36,309 bases of DNA. It comes from an uncultured bacterium. Its GTDB lineage: Bacteria > Bacillota_I > Bacilli_A > RFN20 > CAG-826. The notes under the pieces were generated by a model. The model was not told the DNA's origin. It worked only from the letters and a program-made list of their open reading frames with translations, and did no database searches. The position numbers were made by a program, and so were the translations under genes. Location of the stretch: the NCBI GenBank assembly GCA_949297275.1, contig CASFQR010000010.1, forward strand, positions 1 through 36,309, in the 5' to 3' direction. Below are positions 24,274 through 34,191 of the stretch, piece by piece; positions within the stretch are counted from its first letter, which is position 1, and every line of letters starts with the position of its first letter.

Positions 24274-24838
24274 AGAAGACGAACATTTATCTAAAAGGGA
24301 TAAAAAAGAACAAATTAATAAAGTATTAGCCCTCAAAGATGAAGAAATCGCTACTTTAAAAAAAGAATTAGAAAAATACAAAAACCAATATTATGAAGCT
24401 TACGCTGATATGCAAAATCTCCGTAAGTCAATTGAAAAAGATCACCGCGAAGCAATTAAATATCGTCTAGAAGGTTTCATCAGTGAGTTATTAACCGTTC
24501 TTGATGCCTTCCATGTCGCCTTATCTAATGAGGCTCCTAGTGAAGAAACGAAAAATTATTTAGTTGGTTTCCGTTATATCTATTCAAATCTTATTTCCGT
24601 CTTAAATAATGAAGGCGTGAATGAAATTACTCCTAAGGTGGGAGAAAAATTCGATTCTAGCGTGATGCACGCGATTGAAACGGTTGAAACCGATAATAGT
24701 GATGATGACCGCGTCATCAAAGTGCTCGCGAAAGGATATAAACTTCATGACCATCTAGTGCGTCCAGCCATGGTCAGTGTTAGTAAATATGTCACTAAGA
24801 CAAACGAAGAAAATAAACAAGATAATAAGGAGGAATAA
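24236..24838 (+). CDS. grpE: Nucleotide exchange factor GrpE
   Basis: GrpE releases ADP from DnaK. The 200-residue protein has a charged N-terminal tail and a long dimerising coiled coil (about 20-85, with Y-A-D-M-Q-N-L-R-K near 57). The C-terminal beta domain ends in the family signature K-G-Y-K-L-H-D-H-L-V-R-P-A-M-V. The start codon lies inside the end of hrcA. The nearest Shine-Dalgarno (GGAAGGAG, 24213-24220) is 15 bases upstream, and a three-codon frame (ATG AAG ATT TAG, 24224-24235) ends exactly where grpE begins. Initiation may therefore depend on coupling to hrcA translation. dnaK starts three bases after the stop. Confidence 0.94.
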   Translation: MKEEKENTNSNLKEDEHLSKRDKKEQINKVLALKDEEIATLKKELEKYKNQYYEAYADMQNLRKSIEKDHREAIKYRLEGFISELLTVLDAFHVALSNEAPSEETKNYLVGFRYIYSNLISVLNNEGVNEITPKVGEKFDSSVMHAIETVETDNSDDDRVIKVLAKGYKLHDHLVRPAMVSVSKYVTKTNEENKQDNKEE

Positions 24839-26680
<1,842 letters not shown>

Positions 26681-26707
26681 TTTCTCTTCTCATTAATTTC
26701 AATTAAG

Positions 26708-26741
26708 GCGATTAGGTTCTAGATATCTAGAACCTCTTCGC
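26708..26741 (+). repeat. Perfect intergenic palindrome between dnaK and dnaJ
   Basis: AGGTTCTAGAT (26714-26724) is followed directly by its exact reverse complement (26725-26735). GCGA (26708-26711) and TCGC (26738-26741) extend the stem past a two-base mismatch. No T-run follows, so it is not a standard terminator. In RNA it would be a strong hairpin about ten bases before the dnaJ Shine-Dalgarno, suited to mRNA processing, 3' protection of dnaK mRNA, or partial attenuation. Confidence 0.8.
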
Positions 26742-26763
26742 TTGCTTATAGGAGGTAATGTTT

Positions 26764-27903
26764 ATGGCTAATAAACGTGATTATTATGAAGTATTAGGCA
26801 TTAATAAAAGTGCATCGAAAGATGAAATTAAAAGTGCTTATCGTAAACTAGCTAAAAAATATCACCCAGATATTAACCATGAGCCTGGAGCGGAAGAAAA
26901 ATTTAAAGAAGTTCAAGAAGCTTATGATATTCTTTATGATGATAAAAAGCGTCAAATGTATGATCAATTTGGTCATGCGGCCTTTGAACAAGGAGCTTCT
27001 AGTGGCGGTAATCCCTTCCAAGGCAGTGGTTTCTCTAGCCAAGGTTTTGGTGATATTAATATTAACGATATTTTTGCCTCCTTTTTTGGTGGTGGTTCGC
27101 GTCAAAGAGCGGAGCGCGCTAATGTTCCGCGTAAAGGCGATGATACTTTAATGCGCATTCGCGTCTCGTTTATGGATGCGATTTTAGGTAAGAAAATTAA
27201 AGTCCCAGTGACTTATGATGAACAATGTAGTGTCTGTCATGGCACTGGCGCGCGTTCAAGTAGCGATATCCACACCTGCTCGCAATGCGGTGGTCGCGGT
27301 TATGTTCGTACTCAACAAAGAACGCTCTTTGGGGTGATGGAAAGCGAAGCACCTTGTCCTAGTTGTGGCGGAAAGGGTAAAGTTATTGATCATGTCTGTG
27401 ATGCATGCGGTGGGAATGGTTATACCCGCGTCAAAAGAGATATTGAAGTCAATATTCCAGCTGGCATTAATGCCGGTCAACAAATTCGCTTACAAGGTAA
27501 AGGTGATCGCGGCATAAATGGTGGGCCTAATGGCGACCTTTATATTGAAGTCGCAGTGGCCCAACATGATTTCTTCCGCCGAGATGGCAATGATATTCAT
27601 ATCAATATTCCTCTATCTTTTATCGATGCGACTTTAGGCACAGTTATTGATGTTCCGACTGTTTATGGCGAAGTTGAAGTCAAAGTACCAGCAGGGACTC
27701 AACCTGATCAAATTCTCAAGTTGCGAGGCAAGGGGATTAAAGATATGCGTAGTGGTACCCCTGGGCATGAATATATTCATCTCGATATTAAAACCCCAAC
27801 ATCTTTATCGCGGGCAGAAAAAGCTCTTTATGAGCAAATTAGAGCCCAAAGCAAAGATAGCGATTCACCTTTTGAAAAATTTAAAAGAATATTTCGTCGA
27901 TAA
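26764..27903 (+). CDS. dnaJ: Co-chaperone DnaJ (Hsp40)
   Basis: DnaJ delivers clients to DnaK and stimulates its ATPase. From ATG 26764 the protein has 379 residues. ATG 26758 is too close to the GGAGG at 26751-26755 to be used. The J domain has the invariant His-Pro-Asp (Y-H-P-D-I-N). A Gly/Phe-rich stretch (about 75-115) follows, then four zinc-finger repeats [24 protein letters not shown] and CDACGGNG, and two C-terminal beta domains. It is a full type I DnaJ. In Bacillus prmA follows dnaJ; here it is replaced by a zinc-ribbon membrane protein. Confidence 0.98.
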   Translation: MANKRDYYEVLGINKSASKDEIKSAYRKLAKKYHPDINHEPGAEEKFKEVQEAYDILYDDKKRQMYDQFGHAAFEQGASSGGNPFQGSGFSSQGFGDININDIFASFFGGGSRQRAERANVPRKGDDTLMRIRVSFMDAILGKKIKVPVTYDEQCSVCHGTGARSSSDIHTCSQCGGRGYVRTQQRTLFGVMESEAPCPSCGGKGKVIDHVCDACGGNGYTRVKRDIEVNIPAGINAGQQIRLQGKGDRGINGGPNGDLYIEVAVAQHDFFRRDGNDIHINIPLSFIDATLGTVIDVPTVYGEVEVKVPAGTQPDQILKLRGKGIKDMRSGTPGHEYIHLDIKTPTSLSRAEKALYEQIRAQSKDSDSPFEKFKRIFRR

Positions 27904-27951
27904 GACTAACATAAATCAATTTATCAATATATAATTGAAACGAGGTTTTTT

Positions 27952-28386
27952 ATGCCACGTTGTAAATATTGTTCTGCTTCCTTAACGCGCCTTGATAAAG
28001 AAATTTGTCCCTTTTGCGGTGGAAAAAATCCTTTAGATAGTGATGCCTCTTTGACTTTAGATGTCACGAAAGTTTTAGATAAGGTGAATGTTGTTGATGC
28101 CCCACTAAAAAAGAAAAGCCGAATTATTATCGCTATTTTAGCGATAATTTTTGGTTTATTTGGCGCGCATGCTTTTTATTTAAGAAAGATTAAATTAGGA
28201 ATTATTTATTGTGCGATAACAGTTATTTTACTTGCGATTGCTTTACTTTTATATTTCTTTACCCCGATGAGTATTTGGGCCTTTTTAGTTCCTTATCTAA
28301 TTGCTGAACTTTATTATATTGGGGTTGCTATTTATTATTTAATTAAAAAAGATTTAGTCGACATTCATGGAGTGCCCTTAAAATGA
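27952..28386 (+). CDS. Zinc-ribbon TM2-domain membrane protein
   Basis: The 144-residue protein begins with a zinc ribbon, C-K-Y-C (4-7) and C-P-F-C (19-22). After a polar linker and a basic stretch (K-K-K-S-R, about 53-57) comes a TM2 domain: helix (about 58-68), the family turn G-L-F-G-A-H-A-F-Y-L, and a second and third helix through residue 135. TM2 proteins have no settled bacterial function. The start has ACGAGG upstream. The final ATGA overlaps rsmE, so the protein is made in step with the rRNA methyltransferase. It occupies the place held by prmA in Bacillus. Confidence 0.82.
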   Translation: MPRCKYCSASLTRLDKEICPFCGGKNPLDSDASLTLDVTKVLDKVNVVDAPLKKKSRIIIAILAIIFGLFGAHAFYLRKIKLGIIYCAITVILLAIALLLYFFTPMSIWAFLVPYLIAELYYIGVAIYYLIKKDLVDIHGVPLK

Positions 28387-29105
28387 GCCAAAGATATTTT
28401 GGGGCGATTATCAATAATCGCGTCATTTTAAATGATGATGATCTTAATCACATTTTAAAAGTGATGCGAATGAAAATAAACGACGAAATCGAAGTTGTTT
28501 ATAAAGAAAAAGTTCATATTTGTAAAATCATCAATTTAAAACCCTTAGATTTTGAAGTTATAGCAATCAAAGAAGAAAACCATGAATTAGGATCTAATGT
28601 CACCTTAATTATGTCTTTAATTAAAGGCGAAAAACTCGACTTAGTGCTACAAAAAGCGACCGAACTTGGAGTGCAAGAAATCGTTTTATTAGCGACTTCT
28701 AGAACAATTGCTAATAAGAAGAATTTTCGCTTAGAACATAAAATTAATCGTTATCAAAAGATTTTAAAAGAGGCTAGCGAGCAATCTAAGCGGGTAAAAA
28801 TACCTTTTTTACATCGTTTAATTGATTTAACAGAATTAAAAAGTATTAAAGCCGAACACAAATTTATTGCTTATGAATGCGCTGGAGGTAAAACCGCTAC
28901 TTTTCATCAGAGTTTAAAAAATATTAAAAAAGGCGAATCGGTTGCCGTTATGATTGGACCTGAAGGCGGCTTTGCTAATGAAGAAGTTAATTTAGCAACT
29001 CTTAATGGTTATCAAATTGTCGCATTAGGGCAAAGAATCTTAAGAGCGGAGACAGCAGCCATCTACGCCCTTAGTTTAATTGCTAGTTATTTAGAGAGAA
29101 AATAA
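28383..29105 (+). CDS. rsmE: 16S rRNA m3U1498 methyltransferase RsmE
   Basis: RsmE methylates U1498 of 16S rRNA in the 30S subunit. The 240-residue SPOUT-family protein has an N-terminal PUA-like domain (about 1-70), including the start Q-R-Y-F and H-I-L-K-V-M-R-M. The C-terminal trefoil-knot domain contains K-A-T-E-L-G-V-Q-E-I, the SAM loop GPEGG (192-196) and L-G-Q-R-I-L-R-A-E-T-A (215-225). It overlaps the TM2 gene by four bases and the next gene by one base (TAATG), so the cluster is translationally coupled. dnaJ-(prmA)-rsmE-mtaB is the Bacillus order. Confidence 0.97.
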   Translation: MSQRYFGAIINNRVILNDDDLNHILKVMRMKINDEIEVVYKEKVHICKIINLKPLDFEVIAIKEENHELGSNVTLIMSLIKGEKLDLVLQKATELGVQEIVLLATSRTIANKKNFRLEHKINRYQKILKEASEQSKRVKIPFLHRLIDLTELKSIKAEHKFIAYECAGGKTATFHQSLKNIKKGESVAVMIGPEGGFANEEVNLATLNGYQIVALGQRILRAETAAIYALSLIASYLERK

Positions 29106-29893
29106 TGAATTTATTTAAAACCCTCGAAAAATATCAAGTAAAGAAAAATCTTCGCCGTCACGAAGAATATTTCTTTTATAACGAATATCGTTCGATGTTA
29201 TTAAATATCCCGATGTATCGCTTATTTTATTATGATATTAACGATGAATTTATGCTTATTAGGGCCAATATCATCTTACGATCGCTCTTAAATAAAAAGA
29301 AAATTGAAGAAGCCGTCATCTATGCTTACCAACAATCTTCTTTTAATTCTAAAGAAGCGAATGATTACATCAAAGAAAAAATGATTAATTTGCCATATAT
29401 CTTAGAAGGTAATAATAAGATTTATGTTCCAATTTTCTCTCGTTCGCTCAATATTATATATTCCACTAATTTCGGTAAATTACTAAAAAATCCTTATTCG
29501 CGTTTAATTGATCACTATGCGACAGCCGTGATTGACTTATTTGATACTTATAATTTTTCTTTATATAACTCGTTATTTTCAAAACTTGTTCCCTTATATC
29601 AAGATGAAAAACTCTTAATTTGTTATCATTATGATTTTAAAACCGTCTATGTTATCAATAATGAAGGTCGCTTAGATGTGAAAATTGCCCTATTTGATCG
29701 CTATTTAAAAAAGCCGAATTATACGCATATTCTTGAAAGATTAAAAGAGGTAATTGACGCTTATTTAGCCTCTGATCGGGAAAAATTCTATAACGCTTTA
29801 ATTAATCAAGGCTTTATTTCTAAAAAATTAATTTTTAGGATTAAACATCAAGAATATCGCTTCTTAAAAAGAATGAATAAAAGGGCGCGTTAA
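29105..29893 (+). CDS. Conserved-context hypothetical protein, basic, soluble
   Basis: I do not recognise a family for this 262-residue protein. It has no signal peptide or membrane helix and no cysteine motif. The termini are strongly basic (K-K-N-L-R-R-H near residue 13; R-F-L-K-R-M-N-K-R-A-R at the end), which would suit nucleic-acid or ribosome binding. Helical segments (about 58-95 and 205-230) flank a central part rich in Tyr and Phe. It is sandwiched between two RNA-modification genes with one-base overlaps (TAATG) on both sides, so its product is made together with RsmE and MtaB. A role in RNA handling is possible but unproven. Confidence 0.7.
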   Translation: MNLFKTLEKYQVKKNLRRHEEYFFYNEYRSMLLNIPMYRLFYYDINDEFMLIRANIILRSLLNKKKIEEAVIYAYQQSSFNSKEANDYIKEKMINLPYILEGNNKIYVPIFSRSLNIIYSTNFGKLLKNPYSRLIDHYATAVIDLFDTYNFSLYNSLFSKLVPLYQDEKLLICYHYDFKTVYVINNEGRLDVKIALFDRYLKKPNYTHILERLKEVIDAYLASDREKFYNALINQGFISKKLIFRIKHQEYRFLKRMNKRAR

Positions 29894-31173
29894 TGAAATA
29901 TTTTTTATATAATTTAGGTTGTAAAGTTAATTATTACGAGATTAGTGTCATTAAAAAACTTCTCGCTGATAATGGCTATTTTTATGATGAAAATCATCCT
30001 GATTTAATCGTTATTAATAGTTGCGCAGTTACCCATGTTTCTAGCCATAAATCGCGACAAATTTTATCGCGATATCGTCAAAAATTTCCTCAAGCCATTA
30101 TTGTTATAATGGGATGTTATAGTCAAATTGATAATCAAAGAATTATGGCTGAAGGTAAGGCTGATATTGTTTTAGGTACTTCTAATCGGTATAAAATTAT
30201 TGAATTAATTAATCAATATCTCTCATCGAAACAAAAAATTAATTTAGTTGATGAAAATAGTCGCGAATTTATTTATGAACATTGTTCTCACTATTTTAAT
30301 AGTGAACGCACGCGAGCCTTCTTAAAAATTCAAGATGGTTGCGATTCATTTTGCTCTTATTGTTTAATTCCTTATGCTCGCGGTAAATCGCGTTATCGCT
30401 TTAAAGACGATATTTTAGCCGAAGTTAAATATCTCGTTAAAATGAATTATCAAGAAATTGTCTTAGTAGGCATTGATATGGCGAGTTATCGCTTCGGCGA
30501 CCAATTACAATATAATTTCTCGAATTTGTTAGAAGAAATATTAAAAATTTTACCAAGTGACTTTCGTTTAAGAATTTCTTCCATTGAAGTAAGGCAAATT
30601 GATGATTTATTTTTAAAATTAATTGCTGATCAGCGGATTATGCCGCATTTTCATTTGCCATTACAAGCAGGATCAAATGAAATTTTGCGTTTGATGAATC
30701 GCCATTATACCCAAGATGAATATTTGGCTGCTGTTATGAAGATTCGTCAAGTGCGTCCATTAGCCGCGATTACATCTGATATTATGGTGGGCTTTTCAGG
30801 CGAAAGTGATGAATTATTTTCTAATGGCTACGAATTTATTAAAAAATGCGCTTTTAGTGAAATCCATGCTTTCCCTTATTCGGTGAGGGCTGGTACTTAT
30901 GCCGCTAAAAAATATCAAGATGATGTTCCTTATCAAATTAAGAAAAAACGCGTTCATCAATTGAGAAATTTAGCAAAAGAAATGCACCAAAATTACGCAG
31001 CACAATTCCTTGGTCATAAAGTTAAAGTTTTAATTGAGAGATATAACGATGCAGTTGGAGCTTTTGAAGGATATAGCGAAGAATATCTCAAAGTTTTTAT
31101 TCCTGATTCACCCGATATTTTTATAGGACAAACTATTGAAATTATATACGATAAAATCGAAGATATATATTAA
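29893..31173 (+). CDS. mtaB: tRNA t6A37 methylthiotransferase MtaB
   Basis: MtaB converts t6A to ms2t6A at position 37 of tRNAs reading ANN codons. The 426-residue protein has all three parts. The N-terminal UPF0004 domain has cluster cysteines Cys10 (L-G-C-K-V-N), Cys44 (N-S-C-A-V-T) and Cys75 (M-G-C-Y-S-Q). The radical SAM core has Cys150, Cys154 and Cys157 (G-C-D-S-F-C-S-Y-C). A C-terminal TRAM domain covers about the last 60 residues. L-G-C-K-V-N-Y-Y-E differs only slightly from the usual L-G-C-K-V-N-Q-Y-E that separates MtaB from MiaB. The start overlaps the preceding stop by one base. Confidence 0.95.
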   Translation: MKYFLYNLGCKVNYYEISVIKKLLADNGYFYDENHPDLIVINSCAVTHVSSHKSRQILSRYRQKFPQAIIVIMGCYSQIDNQRIMAEGKADIVLGTSNRYKIIELINQYLSSKQKINLVDENSREFIYEHCSHYFNSERTRAFLKIQDGCDSFCSYCLIPYARGKSRYRFKDDILAEVKYLVKMNYQEIVLVGIDMASYRFGDQLQYNFSNLLEEILKILPSDFRLRISSIEVRQIDDLFLKLIADQRIMPHFHLPLQAGSNEILRLMNRHYTQDEYLAAVMKIRQVRPLAAITSDIMVGFSGESDELFSNGYEFIKKCAFSEIHAFPYSVRAGTYAAKKYQDDVPYQIKKKRVHQLRNLAKEMHQNYAAQFLGHKVKVLIERYNDAVGAFEGYSEEYLKVFIPDSPDIFIGQTIEIIYDKIEDIY

Positions 31174-31199
31174 AATATATTACAATGTATGAAAAAACT

Positions 31200-31228
31200 T
31201 TGCTTATTTAACTCATTATCTATATAAT
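31200..31228 (+). promoter_or_regulatory. Promoter for rpmF (and probably deoC-rpsU)
   Basis: TTGCTT (31200-31205), 17 bases, TATAAT (31223-31228). It is followed by TAGGAGGTAA and the rpmF ATG at 31256. Confidence 0.75.
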
Positions 31229-31255
31229 ATCTACGATTTATAGGAGGTAATAAAT

Positions 31256-31456
31256 ATGGCAGTCCCATTTAGAAGAACATCAAAAACGACAAAAAGAATG
31301 CGTCGTACGCATTTTAAACTTGCGGTTAGTGGCTTAATTACTTGCCCACATTGTGGCGCGACAATTAAAGCACATAATGTTTGCCCCAAATGCGGTTATT
31401 ATAAAGGTAAAAGCGTAATCGCTAAAAAAGAAAAAGCAACCGCCGAGACAAAATAA
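31256..31456 (+). CDS. rpmF: 50S ribosomal protein L32, zinc-binding form
   Basis: The 66-residue protein begins [10 protein letters not shown], typical of L32. It keeps the four zinc-binding cysteines: Cys30 and Cys33 (C-P-H-C), Cys43 and Cys46 (C-P-K-C). The tail is Lys- and Glu-rich. This is the C+ form rather than the zinc-free paralogue some Firmicutes carry. It starts behind an excellent AGGAGG and its own promoter, with deoC 27 bases downstream. In many bacteria rpmF adjoins yceD or plsX; neither is here. Confidence 0.97.
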   Translation: MAVPFRRTSKTTKRMRRTHFKLAVSGLITCPHCGATIKAHNVCPKCGYYKGKSVIAKKEKATAETK

Positions 31457-31483
31457 GGTAAAATATTAAGCGGAGGAAGAAAA

Positions 31484-32125
31484 ATGGAATTAAATAAGAT
31501 GATTGATCACACCTTGTTAAAAAGTGATGCCTCGTTAAAAGAACTTGAGCGCATCGCTATTGAAGCGCGCTTACATAATTTTTATAGTGTTTGCATCAAT
31601 CCTTGCTTTGTGAGTGTGATGAAAAATTTGCTTAAAGGTAGCGATGTTAAAGTTTGTACCGTCATTGGCTTTCCTTTAGGCGCGAATACCCCTTCGCTTA
31701 AAGCCAAAGAGGCTTTAGAAGCTGTCGATAATGGTGCGGATGAAATTGATATGGTAATAAATATTACCATGTTAAAAGAGCATGACTATGATTATATTGA
31801 AAAAGAAGTTCATATGGTCAAAGCTAATTCGCGTGGGCGTTTATTAAAAGTTATTTTAGAAACTTGTCTTTTATCGAATGAAGAAATTTCTGAAGGCGCG
31901 AAAGCCGCAGTGCGCGGTGGAGCCGATTATGTAAAAACATCAACTGGCTTTTCTAAGGCTGGTGCGACGGTTGAGGCAGTGCAAATTATGCGTCAAAGCG
32001 TTCCTAGCTATATTGGCGTGAAAGCTAGTGGCGGCATCAAAACTAAAGAAGACGCCTTAAAGATGATTAAGGCCGGGGCTACTCGCATTGGAACGAGTAA
32101 CGGTGTAAAAATAGTTGAAGAATAA
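31484..32125 (+). CDS. deoC: Deoxyribose-phosphate aldolase
   Basis: DeoC splits 2-deoxyribose 5-phosphate to glyceraldehyde 3-phosphate and acetaldehyde, the last step in deoxynucleoside breakdown. The 213-residue TIM barrel has I-D-H-T-L-L-K at the N-terminus, V-I-G-F-P-L-G-A-N at about 60-68, the Schiff-base Lys151 (in [10 protein letters not shown]) and Lys180 (G-V-K-A-S-G-G-I). It starts behind GCGGAGGAAG. It lies between two ribosomal protein genes, an unusual place. With cdd nearby it suggests pyrimidine deoxynucleoside salvage or use. An AT-rich 7-pair hairpin at 32122-32140 overlaps the stop and may attenuate weakly. Confidence 0.97.
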   Translation: MELNKMIDHTLLKSDASLKELERIAIEARLHNFYSVCINPCFVSVMKNLLKGSDVKVCTVIGFPLGANTPSLKAKEALEAVDNGADEIDMVINITMLKEHDYDYIEKEVHMVKANSRGRLLKVILETCLLSNEEISEGAKAAVRGGADYVKTSTGFSKAGATVEAVQIMRQSVPSYIGVKASGGIKTKEDALKMIKAGATRIGTSNGVKIVEE

Positions 32126-32172
32126 ACTTAAATAGTTTATATTTATTTTCGTTGCGGAAAGGAGATGATAAA

Positions 32173-32346
32173 ATGCCTAAAACTATCGTTAGAGAAAATG
32201 AAACCTTAGACGAAGCTCTTCGTCGCTTTAAACGTCTCGTCAATAAAGCTGGCACTCTCCAAGAAGCGCGTAAAAGAGAATTCTATCTTAAACCAGGCGT
32301 TCGCCGTAAATTAAAAAGCGAAATGGCCCGTCGTAAATCTTATTAA
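32173..32346 (+). CDS. rpsU: 30S ribosomal protein S21
   Basis: S21 sits near the anti-Shine-Dalgarno end of 16S rRNA and aids initiation. The protein is 57 residues from ATG 32173, which follows AAAGGAGATG at good spacing. An in-frame TTG at 32152 would start upstream of that site and is rejected. The sequence has the family start ([20 protein letters not shown]) and a very basic end. A strong terminator follows. In Bacillus yqeY follows rpsU; it is absent here. Confidence 0.97.
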   Translation: MPKTIVRENETLDEALRRFKRLVNKAGTLQEARKREFYLKPGVRRKLKSEMARRKSY

Positions 32347-32366
32347 TCATTTTCAATCAAGAAATA

Positions 32367-32391
32367 CCCTCCGCGTGAGGGTTTTCTTTTT
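32367..32391 (+). terminator. Rho-independent terminator after rpsU
   Basis: CCCTC (32367-32371), loop CGCGT, GAGGG (32377-32381), then TTTTCTTTTT. An A-T pair extends the stem. It ends the rpmF-deoC-rpsU transcript. Confidence 0.9.
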
Positions 32392-32501
32392 ATCTATAAT
32401 CAATTAGTAATAAAATAGTAAATATATAGTAGTTATTATACTTTGTATAATCTTTTATTCTCAATTTTTATTTTAGGCGACACAAAGTTTTAAATTTTAT
32501 C

Positions 32502-32517
32502 TATTAAATAAGTGATG
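32502..32517 (+). promoter_or_regulatory. -10 box adjacent to the C39-peptidase gene start
   Basis: TATTAA (32502-32507) ends eight bases before the A of ATG 32515, and no Shine-Dalgarno is present. A better -10 hexamer, TATAAT at 32446-32451, lies farther upstream and would give a leader of about 55 bases without a ribosome site. Confidence 0.4.
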
Positions 32518-33687
32518 AAATACTTTTGCTATCAAACAGGAATTAATGATTGCGGCTTTGCTAGCTTAAAAATGCTTTTAGCCAATCTTTATCATAATTC
32601 GCATTATTTATATTTAGGTCGCTATCATCATAAAGAACAATATTCACTTTTTGAATTAGAAGAAATTGCTAAAGAGCATGGGCTTAAACTTAAATCATAT
32701 CGCTATGAAAATAACACTAAATATCATCAACTTCCTAAAATGTTTTTAGCCTCTTTTAAAGGTGAAAAAAATTACCATTTAGTCTTAGTTAAAAAGGTAA
32801 TGGGGTTATTCCTAGTTTTTGATCCTAATCAAGGTAAATATTATTTATCAAGGCGAAAATTCTTTCGTCGCTTTGCCTATTTAACTTTAGAAGTTATTTC
32901 TTATAACAAGCAGAATTATCGGGCTAAAGCTTTGCCAAAAATAAAACCTCTATTCCAAATCCTCATTATGGTAGATGAATTTTTAGCGACTTTAACTTTA
33001 ATTGCGGCTTTTTTTACTTTTCCTTATGCCCCAATCTATTTGCCTTTTATCTTCTTGGCTTTATTTGCAATTTTAGAAATTATATTAGGCCAAATAATTC
33101 TCTCCTCTTTAAAAACTTTTGATCGACAATATTTAACGCTTTTAAATCAGAAGAAAATTACGAAAGAACATTATCATTTATTCCAAAATTATAAAAGTAA
33201 ATTATATTTATCGCCACGACAATTATTTTCTTCTTTGTTGATTATTCTTTTAGTCGGGGCAACATTGATGCTCTTTAATTATTTATATGTGATTGGAATC
33301 GCGATTATCTTTTTAATTAATGTTCTTGAATATTTATTTATTACCCCTTTATTAAAAAAGCAGGAATATTGCATTTCTTTATTAGAAAATGATTTATTTA
33401 CTTCTAATAAGAAGCAGACTTTATCATTTATCGAATCGTTACATTTAAAATCTTATCGCTATATCAATTATTTGAATGTTACGAAGTATTTCAAAATATT
33501 CCTAATTTTTATTCTTGCCTTAATTCTCTCTTTACTGCTTGATGCTTTATCAATGACCAATTTCTTTTTTCTCTTTTTCTCGCTCTTTTATTTAAATTCC
33601 CACTTTAAAACGGCTTTTGATTTTGAAAAAGACTATCAAGTATTTTTAAAAGAAAAGATGTTATTTTATGAAACATTCATCGCTTAG
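32515..33687 (+). CDS. C39-type cysteine peptidase fused to a six-helix membrane domain, no ATPase
   Basis: From ATG 32515 (GTG 32512 adds one residue) the protein has 390 residues. The N-terminal ~130 residues match the peptidase C39 domain of bacteriocin/peptide ABC exporters: Gln7 (oxyanion), Cys13 in N-D-C-G-F-A-S-L, His88 (Y-H-L-V-L-V) and Asp103 (V-F-D-P-N-Q-G). Six membrane helices follow (about 146-169, 172-197, 239-257, 258-281, 327-345 and 348-365). The long cytoplasmic loops between helices 2-3 and 4-5 are where ABC exporters carry their coupling helices. A full exporter would continue with a ~220-residue nucleotide-binding domain; here the gene simply ends, with no Walker or ABC motif. 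The partner ATPase and substrate are not in the window. The gene sits between rpsU and ybeY. Confidence 0.72.
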   Translation: MKYFCYQTGINDCGFASLKMLLANLYHNSHYLYLGRYHHKEQYSLFELEEIAKEHGLKLKSYRYENNTKYHQLPKMFLASFKGEKNYHLVLVKKVMGLFLVFDPNQGKYYLSRRKFFRRFAYLTLEVISYNKQNYRAKALPKIKPLFQILIMVDEFLATLTLIAAFFTFPYAPIYLPFIFLALFAILEIILGQIILSSLKTFDRQYLTLLNQKKITKEHYHLFQNYKSKLYLSPRQLFSSLLIILLVGATLMLFNYLYVIGIAIIFLINVLEYLFITPLLKKQEYCISLLENDLFTSNKKQTLSFIESLHLKSYRYINYLNVTKYFKIFLIFILALILSLLLDALSMTNFFFLFFSLFYLNSHFKTAFDFEKDYQVFLKEKMLFYETFIA

Positions 33688-33726
33688 TAGCGATTATTGA
33701 GGCTATAAATATTTTTATTTATATGC

Positions 33727-33744
33727 TAAAATAAATTCCCTATG
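33727..33744 (+). promoter_or_regulatory. Extended -10 adjacent to the ybeY start
   Basis: TGCTAAAAT (33724-33732) is an extended -10. The A of the ybeY ATG (33742) lies ten bases after it, and there is no Shine-Dalgarno. No matching -35 is seen. Confidence 0.45.
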
Positions 33745-34191
33745 GAGATGGATTTCACTAATTATCAAGATTCATCGTTTGATAAATATCAAGAAATTTA
33801 TTATTCTTTAGCCTTACAAACCCTCGCTTATTTAGGTAAAAATGAAAAATATTATTTAAGCGTCATCTTAGTCGATGATGAATTTATTCATCGCATCAAT
33901 AAGGAATATCGCCATCTTGATCAAGCGACAGATGTCATATCTTTCGCCTTTTTAGATGACGATGAAGGTTTAGCTAATCTCGATGTGATCGATTTAGGTG
34001 AAATTATTATCTCGACTGATCGTGCCTACAAACAAGCCCAAAATTATGGCCATTCTCTTAAACGCGAAATGTCTTTTTTATTCGTGCACGGCCTGTTACA
34101 TTTATTAGGTTATGATCACCAAAATTTAGCGGAAGAAAAAATCATGTTTTCTTTGCAAGAAGCAATCTTAGGAGGGGAAAAGAATGGATAA
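33742..34191 (+). CDS. ybeY: Endoribonuclease YbeY, rRNA maturation
   Basis: YbeY is a zinc-dependent RNase that matures the 16S rRNA 3' end and takes part in ribosome quality control. The 149-residue protein carries the signature H-G-L-L-H-L-L-G-Y-D-H with metal ligands His116, His120 and His126. Upstream is the family R-x-x-D-x-x-T-D-V-I-S-F stretch (here Y-R-H-L-D-Q-A-T-D-V-I-S-F). There is no ribosome-binding site before the start; a leaderless transcript is likely. The end overlaps cdd by eight bases. In Bacillus phoH precedes ybeY and dgkA follows it; neither is present. Confidence 0.96.
   Translation: MEMDFTNYQDSSFDKYQEIYYSLALQTLAYLGKNEKYYLSVILVDDEFIHRINKEYRHLDQATDVISFAFLDDDEGLANLDVIDLGEIIISTDRAYKQAQNYGHSLKREMSFLFVHGLLHLLGYDHQNLAEEKIMFSLQEAILGGEKNG

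Noticed and set aside
32122-32140. Terminator after deoC
   Set aside because: The 7-pair stem is purely AT-rich apart from one pair and overlaps the stop codon. It is too weak to call, and rpsU follows closely with no clear promoter of its own.
32382-32514. Small RNA or riboswitch between the rpsU terminator and the C39 gene
   Set aside because: The stretch is AT-rich with scattered -10-like hexamers (for example TATAAT at 32446) but has no stable paired structure or known riboswitch motif.
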